This document shows, in pieces, positions 36,943-48,396 of a DNA stretch of 64,000 bases. The first letter of the stretch is position 1. Each line of letters opens with the position of its first letter. A model generated the notes under the pieces. That model was not told where the DNA came from, ran no database searches, and worked only from the letters and a program-made list of their open reading frames with translations. Source of the stretch: Paraphoma chrysanthemicola. Taxonomy: Eukaryota > Ascomycota > Dothideomycetes > Pleosporales > Phaeosphaeriaceae. Position numbers and translations under genes: made by a program. The DNA lies in contig JAGMWG010000002.1 of NCBI GenBank assembly GCA_020744225.1, positions 1,798,001 through 1,862,000 of the forward strand, given 5' to 3'.

Positions 36943-37810
36943 ACTGCTTGCGCTCCATGTGTTGAGAAGAGCACGGATGAAAAGTTGACTTAGCGTTTCC
37001 TCAAGTTGTGTATATCAGTGGAAGTTGTGTATGACACGGCCGCAGGAGTTTAGACAATTTGCTACCATTTTTGCGCATCGATATACCCTCGTTGACAGCC
37101 GATTGGAAGTAATAATACACTCGTACCATCGTTCACGTATCTTTGCCGCATCAGACATTCACAGCATTCTCGTCGTACCTAGGCCCATGCAGTGGTTCTT
37201 GTGAAGCATAACAAAGGACAGCCCAGCCCCGTAGTACCCCGTGCGCATCAGCTGTGGGCACGACGCACGTCAAAAGTGTCACGCGCCGCCCTTTCGGCAC
37301 TCACGAAGCACAGCAGGCGTTGGACGGGTCGCGCCCGCTGTGCACAAGGCAATATCGGTGTCGGTAGTCGGAAGTCTGGAGCTGAGGTGGAAGCGGCCAG
37401 GCGGCGTGGAACAACGCCGATAGGTGATGCAGGGACCGAGGCTCTCACCCCACTACACATGACGATCGCATTTTTTGGTTGCCCGGCGCGGTTCCGCAGG
37501 ACATTTGATGGTGCTGAGGCTTGAGCAATTGACTCACCACAGCAATACCAGAAACACTTGTCGAGCTTGTCGAGCATTGTACCACCTTTGTGTCTGCGCA
37601 GTCTACTCTGAACCAGAACAACCCATCTTCGGCGCGGACGCTTCCGGCTTCGGCTTACCCAATCATCGACGTCTTTGCTAAGCGGTGACTACTTGCGACT
37701 CAGCACCCCGAGCAGACGGACCGACGTCAAATCGGAATACATACATAGTTCGAAAGCTTGAGGAGAGAGACACACAACAACCAGGCACCGAGCAGAACAG
37801 TACCGCAGCA
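36943..37810. other. Intergenic region (azgA 3' end / RIB3 promoter)
   Basis: The left side is the azgA 3' UTR, and the right side is the RIB3 promoter and leader. Short frames on both strands have no recognisable product. No riboswitch-like structure was identified. Confidence 0.55.
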
Positions 37811-38613
37811 ATGCCCGCCCAAACCAATGGCGCGCCAGCCGTCAATGGCACTCACGCAAATGGCCTTTCAAACCCCACACCCGCACATCCAGCCTTCGAC
37901 TCGATACCAGATGTCGTACGCGCATTCGGTACACCCTCCCTCACTCTCTGCCTCATTCCCTACCCCAAAAGCTAACACACGCAGCAAACGACGAGTTCGT
38001 CATCGTGCTCGACTCGCCCAGCCGCGAAAACGAAGGCGACCTCATCATCGCCGCGTCCGCCCTCACCCCCGCCAAAGCCTCCTTCATGATCCGCTACAGC
38101 TCCGGCTACCTGTGCGCCCCGCTTCCCGTCTCGCGCGCCGCGGCGCTGCATCTCCCGCAAATGGTCGCCGACAATGCGGACCCGAATCAGACGGCGTACG
38201 CAGTGAGCATCGACGCTGTGCACGAGACGGTGTCGACGGGTATAAGCGCGCACGACCGCAGCTTGGCGTGTCGCATGCTTGCGGATCCCGCTGCGAAGCC
38301 AAGTAACTTCCGTCGTCCGGGACACATTTTGCCATTGCAGGCGCGTGACGGGGGCGTGAGGGTGCGGCGCGGACATACAGAGGCGGCCGTAGATCTGTGT
38401 CGGTTGGCGGGGAAGCAGCCTGTTGGCGTGATTTGCGAATTGATCACAGACGGAGAGGTGGTTGAGCAGGGCAAGCCGGAGTTTGTCGGCGGCGGCATGA
38501 TGCGGAGAGACGAGTGTCTGGCGTTTGGCAAGGAGTGGGGAATCAAAGTGTGTACGATTGAGGATTTGGTGGCGTATATTGAGGAGAATGATGAGTTGTT
38601 GAAGGTGGTTTAG
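37811..38613 (+). CDS. rib3: 3,4-dihydroxy-2-butanone 4-phosphate synthase (RIB3)
   Basis: Two exons (37811-37928, 37985-38613) give 248 aa. The join AF|ANDEFVIVLD is in phase over a 56-nt intron. The enzyme converts ribulose 5-phosphate to 3,4-dihydroxy-2-butanone 4-phosphate plus formate, one branch of riboflavin synthesis. Conserved elements are DSPSRENEGDLIIAA (metal and substrate acids), RYSSGYLCAPL, VHETVSTGISAHDRS, RPGHILPLQARDGGV and GHTEAAVDLCRLAG. A T/N/P-rich extension of about 35 residues precedes the catalytic core, a little longer than in yeast RIB3 (208 aa). It is a monofunctional synthase: no GTP cyclohydrolase II domain follows, unlike bacterial RibBA. Confidence 0.95.
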
Positions 38614-39369
38614 AAGACTTGAAAATCAACAACGGGAGTGTGGAGGAAGGATCAGTAGGGTGGAATTGCTGGAAAAGCGTAGGAGCTATTGGTACTCGGG
38701 TTTTGTTGCAGGAGTTGGACGGCTGCTGGTATGTTTCCTTGTTGTATAGCATTCTACTCACACCACGGTCCCAGTAGACAGCGAGCGCGAGCGCAAAATG
38801 GAGTTCATCACTACTCACAAATGCACACTCCTAGAGCCTGTGATAGCAAAACCAAGTGCAGTTCGACATTGCCGTGTCAGAACGGCAGCTTACCATCTTA
38901 GCTACACTTCCACACCGTCCAGAAGCTCTAAGCTGACTCTAGACCACATGATAGTAGCTATCGATCCCGATGCTGGTCTGGTATCAAGGATAAATCGACT
39001 CGTTGGCTGGGCATCTTCAGCCCGCATGGTCCAGAATTCCACATACCAAGAGATCTTCACACGCGAGATAGATCGCCCACACACCCAGCGTCGATCCGAT
39101 CAGCCCACACATCAGCGATCGAGTCACCTGCAATCTTCGAAACTCTGATAAGATATTACCAAGAAATATGATTGTAATCCTCTGACACCAAGATATTAAC
39201 TACTTTTCGGAATCCGCCGAAACGCGCTTGACTATCCTATCTCCCCCATTACCAAGACCGGGCTTGTGGACGCCACATCTTTCCTCTAAGTATCCAGCGG
39301 GGTAAATACACCAACGGCTACTTCATCATCTAGATTCCAATGATGAGTACACAAAAGATATTGGTGATG
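38614..39369. other. Convergent intergenic region
   Basis: The 3' ends of RIB3 (+) and the aminotransferase (-) face each other here. No other feature was recognised. Confidence 0.55.
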
Positions 39370-40789
39370 TTACCGCCCAGCGAAATACCCCTCGAGTCTC
39401 CGCGCCACATCGCTCATTTCCCGTGCACTCATTGCGAATCGAATCCTGACCCATCCAACGTCTCCTTCTCCGCCCTTGACCACCATGTCCTGACTAAGCT
39501 TGATGCCGACGCTGCTTAGCCCGTTGACGACGCTCTTCACTTCTGCTGCGCTACGTGCGATTTTGGCCCAGAGGAACAGGCCGTGCGTTGGGGTGATGAA
39601 GTCGATTTTACATGTTCGTAGTGACTCGGCGAGGATGGTGTACGATGAAGTCAAGCGTTCCGAGTTGAGATTGAGGAGGGTGGGGAGTTGGGACCAGCTT
39701 AGGAGGGAGGTGAGATAGATGGATGAGATTGCGCTGATGGGGGACGTTGTAAGGAGGGAGAGAGTTTGCAGTAGAGTGGGGTTTTGTTGGGATATGATAC
39801 AGCCCTGGAGGTGTTAGTATCTATGTTTCCTTGCTCTTAAGGTTGTGATGAAATAGTGAAAGGGAACGTACGATTCGAAATCCGCTCATGCCGAAGAGCT
39901 TACTCGCGCTCCAGACGACGTGAACGCGGCTTGGATCGACCTTGACTGCGCCCTCAGGGACAAGCGGTTCGCTGAGTGATAATGCGGAGACGAATTTTGG
40001 TGCTCTGGCAGGGGCGGTGGTCAGGTTCGTCAGAGCGTAGATCTCGTCGACAATGAGGTGAAGGTTGTGTTCTTGACAAAACTCCATGAGCTCGAGGATG
40101 GCATTCTTGGAGTAGCATCTTGACAGCGGATTGTGCGGATTACACAGCAGCACAGCTTTGATGCGGGATTTCTCGGCCGAGAAGTCATAGACGGCTTGGA
40201 GTGATGGCACGAGATAGTTGTCCCAGTTGGCATAGGTGGGTGGTTGAGCTACGATGATGTTGACATTTGGTCGCGCCTTAAGCATAGGATTAAAGCCATC
40301 TGCATTGAGTTAGCTTTTGAAGCGATGTGAATGGCGCTATGCATGTGACCTACGCCATGCAGGACCAGGTACTAGCACGCTGTCGCCATCGTCACAAACA
40401 GCGTGTACTATCTTTTCAATCGCATCGCTCGCTCCAGCAGTAGGGATGATATGCTGTGGCTTGACGGCATGGACAGGATGGAAATATTTGTTGAAGAACG
40501 AGGCTAGTGCTTCGCGAAGCAGAGGATCTCCACCAGGAGCTGGCAGCGCGAACGCCTGTTTGGCGATCAGTCAGGGGCTCACAACTTCATAGCTTGAGAT
40601 GGGCTCGCGAACACTACTCGTGACTTGGTCCTCTACAGTGCTCTTGAAGAACTCGAGAAGCTCGGGCCGTAGCACCTCGTTCTGGGCCGTGGAGACATCG
40701 CAGACAGTGTTCGGGTTGGCATGTGGGGCGGCTGCGGGAAGGAACGCGTCCAGGGTCTTTGCCGCGCGCAAAGACAGTCCTGCCTCCAT
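39370..40789 (-). CDS. ACC-synthase-like PLP-dependent aminotransferase (class I/II)
   Basis: Four exons are inferred (40789-about 40583, 40555-40354, 40299-39872, 39804-39370), giving about 423 aa. Fold-type I PLP motifs are intact: LLCNPHNPLSRCYSK, DEIYAL (D221 and Y224) and the Schiff-base lysine K270 in SASKLFGMSGFR, where R278 binds the carboxylate. The text matches fungal homologues of 1-aminocyclopropane-1-carboxylate synthase, but many such proteins are ordinary aminotransferases or act in secondary metabolism, so the reaction is open. The start MEAGLSLRAAKTL is my choice. The first intron is a problem: the only strong donor (GTGAGC) that keeps phase leaves a 27-nt intron. A weaker donor (GTCACG) gives 69 nt and drops 14 codons. 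Without splicing the frame meets a TGA. Confidence 0.82.
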
Positions 40790-42230
40790 GTTGGACAAAC
40801 AGTGAAAGTAGTGCAACGTCGTTACATTGAATCGTGCCGACGAGGCTCTGTCGGCTGCGAGAAAGTTCAAGGCCTCGGAGACTAGCAGGTCATCGGCGCC
40901 AAGATGCACCCTGTGCGGCACAGTTGTGTTGAACCATTGCCCTGGTGCGAAGGCTGGGTGACAGCTGCACGGAGCGCATTCGCACCGCAAGGATACAGAT
41001 CGAGGGCACTCCACTTGTCCATTGCCATGTAAGATCCCCATCAATCAGGACAAGCGTCAGGGGAAATCTTGCCAGGCCGCGCAATATTCACTCGAAAATT
41101 CAGGCTATAAGGATTACTATTTCTGTATCGGTAGCCTCATGATCCGATTGAGGTCGAAGTTTATTCGGTGTCAAAGCTCGACATCAGGAAGATGACAGCT
41201 GTCATTAGTTGAGACGCAAGGAAGCCGATTCGTTCGTTTCGCTTTTGTGCTCTTGAACCAGAGCTGCAAAGCAAAGTGTGGAACGAAGCCACGCGACGTC
41301 TCCTGCCCAGCGAGCTTTTCAACCTACCAACGTCTCTTCACCGTCGCCGTCTTCCACAGCAAAATCAATATATTGCGTTCTGCAAACTCACCAAGATCAT
41401 CAAACCCAGAAGTAGATGGTGGAGCGGAGGATTTTCATGATGCGCGGGTACTGAACCCGTTCGGAAGCCCCAGCATCTTCGAAACTGGTATATGAGACAC
41501 ACACAGCCTTCATGGTCATGACAGTGTGTAGGTACCTGCGATATGGTATCTTTGCCCCCTTTTAGCGACACCGCTCCGAATGAATTCCGTCAGCCCCGAC
41601 TCACTCAGCCATGGTTGAGTAGGGCTTATGAATGAGAATCAAGTCCCGCAATTCAAGTCCCAGCGATTACAGAAGGTCGACTATTGTGCTAGCAATTTAG
41701 ATTCGACAGCTGCCAAACCCAGATACGACCTCTGAAGGCATCATCTCTTTCATTTTGGTAGTGCCTCTTCCTTCGCATTCGATCCTTTCCCGGACCATTG
41801 TACTACTTCAGAGCTCGATTGAGTGTAGTATTGAGCTCGTCGAGTCCGCTATTGCACAAGTTGAAAGTTTTCATTGCCATTTGAGATTCTAATCAAGTAA
41901 AAAATGCGCTAGGGGGGAATCTTATAAGGTCGCGCAACGCCCAGCCAGCCGATGCATGCCATGGTCTTCGCCATATGTACCAAGCCATCCCAATCACATT
42001 GGTGCAAGCCGCCTGCACCCAAACGCCGCTGAAATGCTCACTACAACTGATATGCGCGGAGGAGGAAGATATGCTGCAAGTGTCGAGAAGCGTGGGGCCA
42101 ACAGACGCAAGCGTTCGAAAGGAGGTATTCATGACAAAGATAGGAAGGGCCAGGTTTGACGCCCAGGCTGCGGCAATGACGCTTGGAGCTGGCAATTAAC
42201 ACAGGTCGCGCGCATGAATGTCGATCCAGA
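40790..42230. other. Intergenic region (aminotransferase promoter / TOG gene 3' end)
   Basis: No supported gene was found in 1.4 kb. A Met-initiated frame continues upstream of the chosen aminotransferase start to about 41044, but it lacks family resemblance and is taken as leader sequence. Other frames are short. Confidence 0.5.
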
Positions 42231-44997
42231 TTACTGCGGCGGCCTTCCAATACCTTTCTTCGCCTGAGGGTTCGTCAGTTGCATTCATTGCCAGAACGGT
42301 TAAAGTCTCACCTTCATCATCTCAATCCGCTGCTTTAGATTCTGCGTAACCTCGGCGGCTCGTTTCCAGCTCTCTGCGCCTGATGCAGCGTGTGATTGTT
42401 GAGGTCTGCTAGTACCATTCTCTGCTGGACTGATGCGGCCGCCGCCTCTCGATGACAACGAGGACTTGCCAGATGCATCTGCGCGTAGAGGACTTAGCTT
42501 ACCGCTCAGGTTGCTACTTGGACGAGATAGTGCATCGAAGTTCTCCTTACCATCACCACCTGGACTTGCAGGACCATTGGCAAGACTTCGCTCTCTTCGA
42601 CCATACAGCCCTTGGCTGCCGTACCCGGAATCCCCGAGTCGGGCACCATTGGCATTGTCGGTGTAGATCTGTTCCCCAAGCTCTGTAGGCGGTGGCGATG
42701 TAGCGCGTACCTGGCGGCTGAGCTCCCGCTTAAGGCGATCAACTTCTCGACGCTGATTTTGTACCGTCTGCTCTGCAGCTTCGTAGTCCGAGCGCGCGCG
42801 GACGAGTTGAGTCTCCTTGGCCTTGATCGATAGAACATCGCGAGTGTGGTCTTCGATGAGTTGAGCATTCTGGTTCTGGAGTTCATGGATCTGCGAAGTG
42901 AGCTTAGTCCGCTCACTCCTGAGGTCCTCGTTTTGTCGGCGCACTCGATCAACTTCTGCTCGAAGCTCATCAAGTTCAGCTCGTTCAACGAGACTAAGAC
43001 CCGTTGGAGCTTGCGCCGGTGGTGCTGCCACAGGTTCAGCTGCTGGTTTGCCTAATGGTCGGCCTGCGAGGCCACGTCCAGCACCAAATTTGGGTTGTTG
43101 TGGAGGGGGAGCATAGTCGTCTTCCGGAGGTGGTGACGCAATTGGCCGTGCTGGTGATGGCGCAGCAAGACCTGAACCTGGCTTCTTGAGTCCTCCTAAT
43201 CTGGATGGGGCGGCGAGTCCAGACTTCGGGGCGCCTAGCTTCGAAGCACCTGGTCGTGATGTAGGCTTTGGTGCGAGAGGCGCGGTAGGCTCTTCCACGG
43301 GCGGAGGAGCAGGTTTTGGCGCTGGCGCAGCCTTCTTGGGTCCTCCGGCAGGCCTCTTCCCAGGGAAAGCTTTCTTGGTGGGTGCAGGGGCTGCGACGGG
43401 CTTGGGTGGAGCTGCGGCCTTTGGCTTGTACTTGGCCTTTACTTCTGCAGCATCGAAGAACTCCTTGATCTTCGTCTTCCGGATTTCGTCGAGACCGTCG
43501 AGGTGAGCATTCATGATACGATCTCCCATGATCTTCCACAGCGTACCCAGCACCTCGGCACCTGCAGAGCGCTGGACTTCCTGGGACTCTGTGAGCAGCT
43601 TTGTTGAGGCTTCCGCAATGGCCTTGGCTTGTTCTGGTGTGGGAGCATCGCGAGTAATCTTGAGACTGCGGATGAGGAACCTGGTCGACTCGAGCTTGAC
43701 TTGGGGGTTCTTGTGTTTGAGGAACTCCAGGATCTCTTCGAGACAGTCTTGGAAACTCGTGGAAGCGAAGACTGCATCTAGTGCGGCTCCAATTGCATCG
43801 GTCACCGACTGCTTCTTCTCCTTTAGTCGCTCCATCATCGGGGCCATGATGTCCTTGCGATATCTAGAGAAGCTCTTCTTGAGACCCTTTGCCAGTAGCT
43901 CAACACAATTCGCCGCAGTAGACACAACGGCGATATTTGCATCCTTCATGCTCTTGGCAAACCCGCGAATGAGTTCGTCAAAGGGTCCTTCCGCGATTCT
44001 GGGGTGGTTCAGGGCTTTTTGCACTTCTTCAAGCGTCTCTTTTCGGTCTTTCCACTTGGAAGAGCCGAGGCGCTCGCTGTAGTCCTTGGGAATGTTGGGG
44101 AAGACATCGACAGCTTCAAACTCTGGCTCCAGATCGATCGCAGCCTCTTCCTCCTCTTCCACGTACTCTTCGTCACCACCGGGCGCGGCTGCCGCGGCCT
44201 CTTTTGCCGCTTGCTGGGACCGCAGCAGCCTCTCCTGCTTTGGCGGTGGCTCGTCCTTGACCTTCTCGAAAAGCTTATCGAGATCTGTCTGCTGCACAGG
44301 CTTCAAATCGTTCCAGAACAGCGGTTTCATGGCTTCTTTAAGCCAGCGGTAAAACTCGACTGTCAGTTCCTGGGCCTTGGCACGGACGTTCTTGTCCGCG
44401 TGGCCGTACATCTTTGGCAGCGCTTTGAGCACAGGCTTGGGCTCGATGGTCTTGCAGCCATATGCATGGTATATTTGGGTGAGGGCATCTAGTGTTGCAG
44501 CAATAACCTTGGGCTGCTTGGAAGAAAGGACTGGCAGCAGCTCCTCGATAACTGGGTCGGGTTTATCGGTCTCAATGTAGAGCATGAGGGCTTCGAGCGC
44601 CTTCTGTTTTGCTGCTGGCCTTGTAGACGGCAGGCCTTTCTCGGCGATTGTTGCGATTGTGATTTGGCGCGTCCTGCGCATTGTTCATCAGTCCGCGGCC
44701 ATCGACCCTGTGCTCAAATGGTTCTTACCGTGTGCAGCCGGACTGGCCTGAGATCTCGAGGAAAGCGCATAGTGCTCCAAGGCCCTCTTGCTGGGCTGCG
44801 ACATTCGAGTCGCCTACTACGCCTTTCCATATGCTCGCATCGTTGATGAACTGGCGCACGATGGGCTCTCCTTCGCTTGCTGCGAGACTGAATTCTTTGG
44901 CAGCGGCCTCATATGCCTCCTTCCTTACTTTCCAATTCTTGTGGATGAAGCGATCGGGCAGCGGCAGCGAGCTGAAGTCCTCCTCCTGGTCGGCCAT
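42231..44997 (-). CDS. XMAP215/Stu2/Alp14-family microtubule polymerase (TOG domains)
   Basis: Three exons (44997-44729, 44673-42312, 42263-42231) give 887 aa. The last coding exon is only 33 nt. It is added because a 48-nt intron with good signals (AAG|GTGAGA...CTCAG|GCG) ends the protein with MMKAKKGIGRPPQ, a fungal-type tail. Reading through would stop after MMKVRL. TOG1 occupies about residues 1-230 (DRFIHKNWKVRKEAYEAA, KVIAATLDALTQIY) and TOG2 about 265-500 (LGSSKWKDRKETLEEV, KNPQVKLESTRFLIRS). A basic P/A/K-rich linker (about 515-650) should bind the microtubule lattice. A coiled coil (ELDELRAEVDRVRRQNEDLRSE) should dimerise the protein, as in the two-TOG fungal members. It accelerates plus-end growth at spindle and cytoplasmic microtubules. 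Confidence 0.94.
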
Positions 44998-45694
44998 GTT
45001 GTGATGTGGGATGTGCTGGGCGCGGGGTACTGTCGAAGAAACAGAAAACTTTAGACGGTTAGTCGCGAGGCCTTGTAGCTTTTGCTGGGCTTGGAGCAGA
45101 TATTGCCAGACACGGGCGCGGGTGCGTGAAGTTTGGGCGTCGACGCCTGGAAGTGTTGTGGTGCGCCGTTTGTAGGCTAGTGCACAAGGAAGGAGTGGCC
45201 GGGTGACGTACCGATTACTGTGCGTGCATGCAGTCGACTGTTAACGCGTCTTGAAACCACTGCGAGTGCGTGTTTGGCGTAGTTTGGCGGGCGTGGTGGT
45301 GGTCGTGGCGGGGTGCCTGCTGGTGCGTGCGAAAGTTGGGTATTGTGTGTGTTGGTCAGGCGCTCGTTCCCCAGGAAACTAGCATCAGCGGCGCTGCAGG
45401 GAAAGTCTGAGGACCCTCGAACATGTCAAACCGCAAATAGCCACCCCGCACGCGCATTGCTGTCTTCACCATTGCTCTCCAATCTCGCCTGCCTTTTTGC
45501 TGCCCGTCCCCGCTCGCAGAGTCTTTCCGGTCTTTCTTCGCTCGCCAGAACTGCTCACCGCATCTCCCCGCATCCCCACCAAATAATACGACCCACGCCC
45601 AACATCGCACACATCTGCGCAGAGGACCGATTGTCACATCCGGGGTGTATGGTGGCTGCAAGCAAGGCTCTTGCATGAGCAAGCTTTCGCCGCC
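44998..45694. promoter_or_regulatory. Bidirectional promoter of the TOG and LIS1 genes
   Basis: A 697-nt region separates the start codons of two divergently transcribed microtubule genes. C/T-rich tracts precede the LIS1 start (45470-45600), as is common in fungal promoters. I saw no clear TATA box. Shared control is an inference from the arrangement. Confidence 0.5.
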
Positions 45695-47184
45695 ATGAGC
45701 GCCCTTCTGACCGACCGGCAGGCGGAAGAGCTGTGAGCGCATGTCAAGAATGGGCAGACGATCGCATGCTAACCATGCGACAGCCACAAGGCCATGCTGG
45801 CATATTTGAGCGTCATAAATGCACCCAAAACAGCAGCAGCGCTTCGGGAGGAGGCGAACATACCCGCCGCTTTCGACGATGCGACACGGAAGAAGTACGA
45901 GGGATTGCTGGAGAAAAAGTGGACCAGTGTCGTACGGTTACAGAAGAAGGTAGATTGCACAGCCCATGGGTGCTAGCGGACGGGGCTTACACTTTGCAGG
46001 TCCTTGAGCTTGAGCAGCGCAATCAGAGCCTCCAGAGCGAACTCGACTCGACCACCCCTACATCACTTCTGCGCAGGAACCAAGATCCTTCAAGCTGGCT
46101 GCCCCGAGCGCCAGCACGACACACGCTCCAGTCTCACCGCCAGCCGATAACCTGCGTCGCGTTTCATCCAGTGTTTTCATCATTAGCATCAGGCTCAGAA
46201 GACACGACCATCAAAATATGGGACTGGGAATTGGGCGAGCTTGAGCGAACAGTGAAGGGACACACCAAGGGAGTACTGGATGTGGACTTTGGTGGCCCAA
46301 GAGGCGGTACCTTACTAGCTTCGTGCTCGAGTGATTTGACTATTAAGCTTTGGGACCCTTCGGACGAGTATAAGAATATTCGGACCCTGCCTGGACACGA
46401 CCACTCTGTTTCGGCGATTCGTTTTGTACCAAGTGGAGCAGCAGGTTCACCGTCGTCTGGCAACCTCCTGGTTTCTGCTTCTCGAGATAAGACACTACGG
46501 ATCTGGGACGTCACGACTGGGTACTGCGTAAAGACGATACGGGGACATGCTGACTGGGTCCGAGACGTTTCGCCAAGCTTTGACGGAAGGTGGTTGCTCT
46601 CAGCAGGAAATGATCAAACCGCACGACTATGGGATGCAACTTCGGGAGAGGCCAAGTGCACTTTCCTTGGGCATGAACACGTCATCGAATGCGTGACAAT
46701 AGCACCGCCAGTCTCCTACACCAACCTTGCCTCCCTAGCCGGGCTGAAGAAACCACCACCGCTGAGCAGCTCTGCCGAATTTGTCGCGACAGGATCGAGA
46801 GACAAGACCATCAAGATATGGGATGGACGAGGTACCTTGATCAAAACACTAGCGGGCCACGACAATTGGGTCCGCGCACTGATCTTCCACCCTGGAGGCA
46901 AATATCTTCTCTCCGCGAGCGACGACAAGACAATACGATGCTGGGATCTCACACAAGAAGGACGCTGTGTTAAGGTTGTCACAGATGCGCACGGCCACTT
47001 TGTTAGCTGTATGAGGTGGGCACCCAGGGTTGTCAAAGACGTCCCAGTCAACGGCGATGCCGCGAATGGAGCCACTCCCAATGGGACGAACAAGAAGAAA
47101 GAGGAAGAGGCTGCCAAAGCCGGCATAAGATGCGTCATCGCCACAGGCTGTGTGGATCTAAATGTACGCATTTTTGCTTCATGA
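45695..47184 (+). CDS. Nuclear distribution protein LIS1/PAC1/NudF
   Basis: Three exons (45695-45732, 45784-45949, 46000-47184) give 462 aa. The first coding exon is 38 nt. A LisH dimerisation motif spans about residues 7-40 (LTDRQAEELHKAMLAYLSV), followed by a coiled coil (about 57-85: VVRLQKKVLELEQRNQSLQ). A seven-bladed WD40 propeller then runs to the C-terminus, with clear blades at TIKIWDWELGELERTV, TIKLWDPSDEY, TLRIWDVTTGYCVKTI, TARLWDATSGE, TIKIWDGRGTLIKTL and TIRCWDLTQEGR. An N/A/K-rich insert near residues 425-440 sits before the last blade. The protein binds and holds dynein on microtubules and is needed for nuclear migration. Length and order match fungal PAC1/NudF (about 440-470 aa). 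Confidence 0.95.
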
Positions 47185-47799
47185 CCGAAATGAATGGATG
47201 GTCAAGACGCTTGCCAGCATTGGCTGCCACCCGTACTGTACGAAGCTCTTATGGCACATTAGTAGAGGGTGGTCTTTTCGGTCGGATCAAAAGGACGGCA
47301 GATTGCATTTGTACCTGTTGTTTAGCGATATGTCTCTGACGAAGTCATGTAATTACGTACGATTACGCTAGGAAACGAGCATTATGTAGTCACGACCATG
47401 GCGTTACTGGTGTTCGAAACGTTAGACGGCGCATGAAAGTGTACTAGCTTAAGAAGGATGAGGAAACACCAGGTGTCTGAGAGGTAGATGTTAGATGCAC
47501 GGAGATACTTGTCTGAATTGTTTGCTCTTCATAATACTGCGTACATCGACAACATTAATGTAAGAAATTACGAGGTTGTGTAATCCTACTGTCACTCCCG
47601 GAGCGTCTACACCGGATGTTGACGATAATAGACTGCATCACGTGCTCCAAACCTGCTGAGTCAGTTCGGCGCGCTAGCGGGCGCGGAAAATTCAGGTCCA
47701 AGCTCCTCCGACAGGTTAACTTTTCTCGCAAGCACTGCAACCTCTCTTCCTCACCTCACAACTCCGCGCTTTACTTTGCACACGACCAGGCCTGTCAGG
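47185..47799. other. Intergenic region (LIS1 3' end / snoRNA host promoter)
   Basis: This holds the LIS1 3' UTR and the putative promoter of the snoRNA host gene. An E-box CACGTG lies at 47639-47644. Pyrimidine-rich sequence with CTCACCTCACAAC precedes the first inferred host intron. No coding region was recognised. Confidence 0.5.
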
Positions 47800-47897
47800 A
47801 CCATACAATCCATCATGGACGCGCCTCGTGTTTGAGCAGTAATCGCGGAGTTGTTGTTCCTTAGGAAAGGTATGCCCACCCCCCTCACCATCCCACA

Positions 47898-47986
47898 CTT
47901 ACATGATGATACACAAAGCCAATTCAAACTAGAGTCTTTGACCTTTCGAGGAATGAAACTCCTGCTTGCACGTCAGTCTGAACGCG
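47898..47986 (+). ncRNA. Box C/D snoRNA A, double guide to 25S rRNA
   Basis: C box ATGATGA is at 47903-47909 and D box CTGA at 47978-47981. Directly upstream of the D box, TTGCACGTCAG (47966-47976) is the exact complement of the conserved 25S segment CTGACGTGCAA. A second element, TCAAACTAGAGTC (47924-47936), complements GACTCTAGTTTGA of 25S and precedes a D'-like TTGA (47938-47941). From memory, this second rRNA segment carries the 2'-O-methyl uridines set by snR66/snR78 in yeast. No terminal stem is evident. Role: guide for rRNA 2'-O-methylation in the nucleolus. Confidence 0.78.
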
Positions 47987-48178
47987 ACTTCTGGTCTTTG
48001 CTCGCTTGCGCACATCGCATCTGAGGATTTCTCACTGACATTGTCCAGGAACCTCGATGGCTACTCAATACATCTATAACATCATCAGCCGCGACATCAG
48101 CGCACTCTTGACTTTGCGAACAGCACTAGCCTCGTTGCAATACTAATTGTAAGTCATTCCTGCCCTTTTCTCTTCCTC

Positions 48179-48270
48179 CTCCAATGATGATCTGTTGTGC
48201 TTCGGCACGCTGGAAATTACCGACCGAGACTTCGGTCTATGGCGAAAAAACATGGCTGTTTCTGATACTT
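48179..48270 (+). ncRNA. Box C/D snoRNA B, orphan candidate with internal hairpins
   Basis: C box ATGATGA is at 48184-48190 and D box CTGA at 48262-48265, within an intron of the host gene. Two stable hairpins lie between them: GTGC-TTCG-GCAC and GACCGA-GACT-TCGGTC. I find no convincing rRNA complement next to the D box. A stretch CGCTGGAAATTACCG resembles the complement of a conserved 18S segment but carries one extra A. It may be an orphan snoRNA or have a non-rRNA target. Confidence 0.6.
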
Positions 48271-48396
48271 CTTCCACTCGAGAACTTCTCCCTGTATGCG
48301 TCAATGGCAGCTTGCTAATCAATGCCACTGCAGATTCTTCGCCAAATGCCCGCCAATTACTGGTACGCGCTGTTCTCCCTTCACTCCCGCTCGCAT

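Noticed and set aside
48200..48225. Match of snoRNA B to the 18S GGTAATTCCAGC segment
   Set aside because: Pairing needs a bulged A (GCTGGAAATTACC) and has no canonical D' box right after it. Only seven bases pair without a gap.
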